Shown: piece after piece, positions 61,291-64,000 of the stretch | Layout of the letters: every line of letters starts with the position of its first letter | Position numbering within the stretch: position 1 is the stretch's first letter | Source of the DNA: JAICSD01 sp963836665 | GTDB lineage: Bacteria; Acidobacteriota; Vicinamibacteria; Vicinamibacterales; 2-12-FULL-66-21 | Direction of reading: 5' to 3' | Length of the DNA: 64,000 nucleotides | Assembly: GCA_963836665.1 (NCBI GenBank) | Contig: CAWIKL010000001.1 | Coordinates: 2,666,001 to 2,730,000 of the forward strand | Program-made: the position numbers and the translations under genes | Notes under the pieces: generated by a model | Told to the model about the DNA's origin: nothing | The model's input: the letters and a program-made list of their open reading frames with translations, nothing else | The model's database searches: none

Positions 61291-63444
61291 TCAGCGCATC
61301 TCTTTACCGTCCCAGATGCGGATCCGTTGAATCACGTCGAGCTGTTGCAGCGCATCGACGATCTCCATCCCCTGCACCACCTGCCCGAACACCGTGTACT
61401 TTGCGTCGAGGTGCGGCTGCGGGGAATGCGTGATGAAGAATTGGCTGCCGCCCGTATCCGGACCTGAGAGCGCCATGCCGACGGTGCCGCGCAGGTACGG
61501 ACGATCGTTCAGCTCGTCGCGGATGCTGTAGCCAGGGCCGCCGGAGCCGTCGCCGCGGGGATCGCCGTCCTGGACGACGAAGTTGGGCACGACGCGGTGA
61601 ATCTGCAGGCCGTTGAAGTAGCCCTTCCGCGCCAGCGTCACGAAGTTCTGCACCGTCTGCGGCGCGTCGAGCACTGCCAGCTCGATCTCGATCGTCCCCC
61701 TTGCCGTTTCGATGAACGCATGCGGCGAGTAGTCCGGCTTGATCAGGTCAGGCGAATCGTAGCGCGCAATCGGCGCGCCCGGCGCCGGCCGGATCGCCAT
61801 GGTCGAGTCCACGGACGGATCGAGCGAGTGCAAGAGGCTGGCGGCGCGCAAGCGGACCGCCCAGTCGTTGTCGGCGAACGCCGCCTTCAGCGTATCGGCC
61901 GCGTCGGCGGCGCCGTAGCGCGCCAGCGAGGCCAACGCCGCCTCGCGCGCGTCGGAACTGCCATCGGCCAGGGCGGCCTTGTAGGCGTCGCGCAGCGCCG
62001 CCGCCGCCGCCGGCGACCGCACCTGGCCGAGCGCGCGGGCCGCCGCGGCGCGCACGCCGATGTCAGGCGCCTTCAGCAGGGCGAGCAGCGTGTCGTCGGT
62101 CCCCGGCGCCTTCACTTTGGCCAGCGCGTCGAGCGCGGCCGCGACGACGCGCTTGTCGGGATCGTCGAGCATCTTCTGCAGCCGGCCGACCGCGAATGAC
62201 GGCGGCGTCGCGCTGAGCGCGTCGGCAATCGCCGAGCGCACGATCCAGTGCGGATCGGGTTCCATGCCCGAGAGCAGCGTCGCGAAGCCCGGTGGGTCGA
62301 TCTGCGCGGCCGCGCGCACCGCCGCCGCGCGCATCGTCGGCCAATCGTCGGTGATGAGGTCCTGGATGTAGGGCAGCCCCGCGTCGCTGCGGAGCGCCGC
62401 CAGCGCGGCGATCGCGACCAGCGCGACGTTCGGATTCGGCTTGTTGGCGGCGAGCACGGCGACGATCGGCGCAGCGCCTTCAGGGGCGCCGATCTGCGCC
62501 AGCGCGTCGATGGCGGACACGGCGAGCGCGACGTCGCCATTCGACTGCTCGAGCATCCGCCGCAAGAGCGGCACCGACGCAGTGTCCTTCAGTGCGCCGA
62601 GGCCGCGCGCGGCGAAGGCGCGCGTATAGCGGCCAGGGGTACCGGCGAGTTGACGCAACAGCGGGATCGCCCGTGGATCGTTGATGCGGCGCAGCGCGTA
62701 AGCGATCGGCCACCAACCCGATACACGGCCCGAGCCGTCCTGAACGGCGGCGGCGAGCGGCTCGAAGCCCTTCAGCCGTACCAGCGCGAACACGCCCAAC
62801 CGCACCGCGTCGGCCGCAGGCGAGGCGCCGAACTTCTCGTCATCCGGCGCGATATTGGTGATCGCCCCCGCGCTCACGTAGGCGCCGACCATCTGGCCGA
62901 CCGCCGCGGCCGAGCCGGTGTCGCCGATGAGGCCGAGCGCTTCGGCGGCGCGGCCGCGCACGCGCGGGTCAGCGTCCTGCAGTGCGGTGGTGAGTAGCGG
63001 CACCGACGCCTTGTCGGCGAGCAGCCCGAGCGCGAACGCGGCCATCTGGCGCACGTCCGCATCGGGATCGCTCAACAGCGGCCGTACGGCGGGCGCCCCG
63101 TCGGCGAGCCCGACGCGGCCGATGGCCAGCGCGGCGCGTCGGCGAATGCGCGCGTCGGCGTCGGCGGCAAGCGTCGTCAGATCGGCGACGACCGGGATCG
63201 GCACGGGCGGCAGCGCGACGTTCTTCTTGTTGGCAGTCGTCGCGGGCGCGGGCGCCGGCATCGGTTCGGGCGACGGAGCCGGATCGCGCAGGATGCGCCG
63301 ATCCTCGAGACGCAGAATCCAGCTCATCTTCTGGTCGGCGGCCATCACCGGCGCCGTCTGCGGCGTCTGCGGCTTCGGCGGGGGGGCGCTGCCGCATCCG
63401 GACAGCAGCAACAGGCTGACAACGAACAGCCACGGGTATCGCAT
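61291..63444 (-). CDS. HEAT-repeat lipoprotein fused to a cyclophilin-type peptidyl-prolyl isomerase
   Basis: 717 residues. The signal peptide ends in a lipobox (LLLLSGCGSAPPP). A Pro/Ala linker follows, then residues about 70-530 are HEAT/PBS-lyase repeats (DADARIRRRAALAIGRVGLADGAPAVRPLL; DPDADVRQMAAFALGLLAD; DADPRVRGRAAEALGLIGD). Residues about 560-715 are cyclophilin: FNGLQIHRVVPNFVVQDGDPRGDG, GTVGMALSGPDTGGSQFFITHSPQPHLD. The catalytic Arg (HRVVPNF) and FFI are present. The predicted site is the periplasm, attached to a membrane. It may be a folding factor with a protein-docking scaffold. Confidence 0.88.
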   Translation of the reverse strand: MRYPWLFVVSLLLLSGCGSAPPPKPQTPQTAPVMAADQKMSWILRLEDRRILRDPAPSPEPMPAPAPATTANKKNVALPPVPIPVVADLTTLAADADARIRRRAALAIGRVGLADGAPAVRPLLSDPDADVRQMAAFALGLLADKASVPLLTTALQDADPRVRGRAAEALGLIGDTGSAAAVGQMVGAYVSAGAITNIAPDDEKFGASPAADAVRLGVFALVRLKGFEPLAAAVQDGSGRVSGWWPIAYALRRINDPRAIPLLRQLAGTPGRYTRAFAARGLGALKDTASVPLLRRMLEQSNGDVALAVSAIDALAQIGAPEGAAPIVAVLAANKPNPNVALVAIAALAALRSDAGLPYIQDLITDDWPTMRAAAVRAAAQIDPPGFATLLSGMEPDPHWIVRSAIADALSATPPSFAVGRLQKMLDDPDKRVVAAALDALAKVKAPGTDDTLLALLKAPDIGVRAAAARALGQVRSPAAAAALRDAYKAALADGSSDAREAALASLARYGAADAADTLKAAFADNDWAVRLRAASLLHSLDPSVDSTMAIRPAPGAPIARYDSPDLIKPDYSPHAFIETARGTIEIELAVLDAPQTVQNFVTLARKGYFNGLQIHRVVPNFVVQDGDPRGDGSGGPGYSIRDELNDRPYLRGTVGMALSGPDTGGSQFFITHSPQPHLDAKYTVFGQVVQGMEIVDALQQLDVIQRIRIWDGKEMR

Positions 63445-63489
63445 AACTGTGCCCAGTCTAGCAGCGCAGGGGCCGGAAGTCGGGGGTTG

Positions 63490-64000
63490 TCACGCCCTCA
63501 CGTCGTAGCTCTCCACCGTCGCCGCACTGATCCGATCCCAGTCGAGGGTCACCCCGATGCCGGGTCCACCCGGGACCTGAATCGTGCCCGACGCGCTCAC
63601 CTCGATCGAGGGCTCGATGAGATCCGGCACGAAGTAGCGACGGCTGGCAGCGATGTCACCGGGAAGCGAAAAGTTCGGCAGCGACGCCAGGTGGATGTTG
63701 TGCGCGCGGCCGATGCCACTTTCCAGCATGCCGCCGTGCCAGACCGGGATGCCGCGCGACGCGCACAGGTCGTGCAGCGCCATCGACGGACCGTGACCGC
63801 CGACACGTCCGGGCTTGATGTTGATGACGCGGCAGGCGTCCAGCTCGATCGCTTCTGCCGCATCCCGCGTCGAATGGATCGACTCGTCAAGGCAGATCGG
63901 CGTCCGCAACGCGCGTTGCAGCACGGCGTGATCGCGAATGTCGTCGTAGTCGAGCGGTTGCTCGATCATCATCAGGGCGAATCGATCGAACCCGGCGAGG
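63490..64000 (-). CDS. o-Succinylbenzoate synthase / N-succinylamino-acid racemase-type enolase (C-terminal part, cut by window edge)
   Basis: The frame stays open to the window end, so the N-terminus is missing. The visible 169 residues have enolase-superfamily metal and catalytic motifs: LMMIEQPL (metal Glu), CLDESI (metal Asp/Glu), INIKPGRVGG (catalytic Lys) and GGMLESGIGRAHNIHLASL ending in FSLPGDIAASRRYF. This is the menC/NSAR subgroup. It dehydrates SHCHC in menaquinone synthesis or racemises N-succinyl amino acids; context is needed to decide. Confidence 0.82.
   Translation of the reverse strand, partial: LAGFDRFALMMIEQPLDYDDIRDHAVLQRALRTPICLDESIHSTRDAAEAIELDACRVINIKPGRVGGHGPSMALHDLCASRGIPVWHGGMLESGIGRAHNIHLASLPNFSLPGDIAASRRYFVPDLIEPSIEVSASGTIQVPGGPGIGVTLDWDRISAATVESYDVRA

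Overview
This is a GC-rich bacterial chromosome segment, densely packed with genes. Many neighbours overlap by ATGA, GTGA or TGATG, and GTG starts are common. The gene families point to Acidobacteriota, most likely the Vicinamibacteria: CRTAC1/ASPIC-UnbV proteins, a TonB-ExbB-ExbD set with extra ExbD copies, a membrane pyrophosphatase, many secreted TPR or HEAT-repeat proteins, and a phosphoglucose isomerase of the kind usually fused to transaldolase. That assignment is inference from family content. No rRNA is present, and I saw no CRISPR array, prophage or insertion sequence.

Layout. 1-7.8 kb: the end of an unknown gene, a flavin-dependent oxidoreductase translationally coupled to a 53-residue heptad-repeat protein, and a convergent three-gene operon (TPR/FG-GAP/ASPIC lipoprotein, CRTAC1 protein, lone RnfD-like membrane protein). 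7.9-11 kb: a NitT/TauT-type ABC importer and a MocA-like nucleotidyltransferase. 11-16.7 kb: a cold-shock protein with a palindromic operator candidate, a YdcF-like protein, a selenocysteine tRNA, a HAD phosphatase, an ABC-ATPase-like pseudoenzyme, a PHP phosphoesterase, and a divergent ErpA-like/Pgi pair. 16.7-25.5 kb: divergent fumarase and aspartase, an exported methyltransferase, a polyprenyl synthase, a membrane phosphodiesterase-like protein, bioY, thiD, moaE and moaD. 25.5-37.7 kb: prfA, prmC, HIT, acetyltransferase, HAD, an M16 protease pair, ileS (frameshifted here), lspA, lgt, an RluD-type synthase and a Nudix hydrolase. 37.7-45.4 kb: an HDAC-like protein, lon, a DksA-like protein, an unknown gene, rpmB, ridA and rel. 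45.4-52.2 kb: a TPR lipoprotein, three ExbD genes, ExbB, TonB and the H+-pyrophosphatase. 52.2-59 kb: a DUF502 protein, uppP, secF, secD, yajC, tgt and ddl. 59-64 kb: a TPR protein, two 17-residue Lys/Gly peptides, a HEAT-cyclophilin lipoprotein and a partial OSBS/NSAR-type enzyme.

The most unusual content is small or non-coding. (1) Twin 17-codon genes at 60820 and 61171 encode near-identical Lys/Gly peptides; six of the seven codons that differ between them are synonymous, and each gene has its own hairpin terminator. (2) A 72-bp element rich in GCGAAGC lies between these two genes, and again just upstream of tRNA-Sec at 69/72 identity. (3) Several divergent pairs have 18-24 bp intergenic gaps in which overlapping -10-like hexamers face both ways 7-9 nt from the start codons, suggesting bidirectional leaderless promoters. 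(4) Many intergenic gaps hold short-period repeats, each with its own unit.

Functionally the window is mostly housekeeping (translation, secretion, lipoprotein processing, envelope lipid-carrier recycling, stringent response, TonB energisation). On top of this sit envelope proteins of unknown function and signs of molybdopterin and selenocysteine use.
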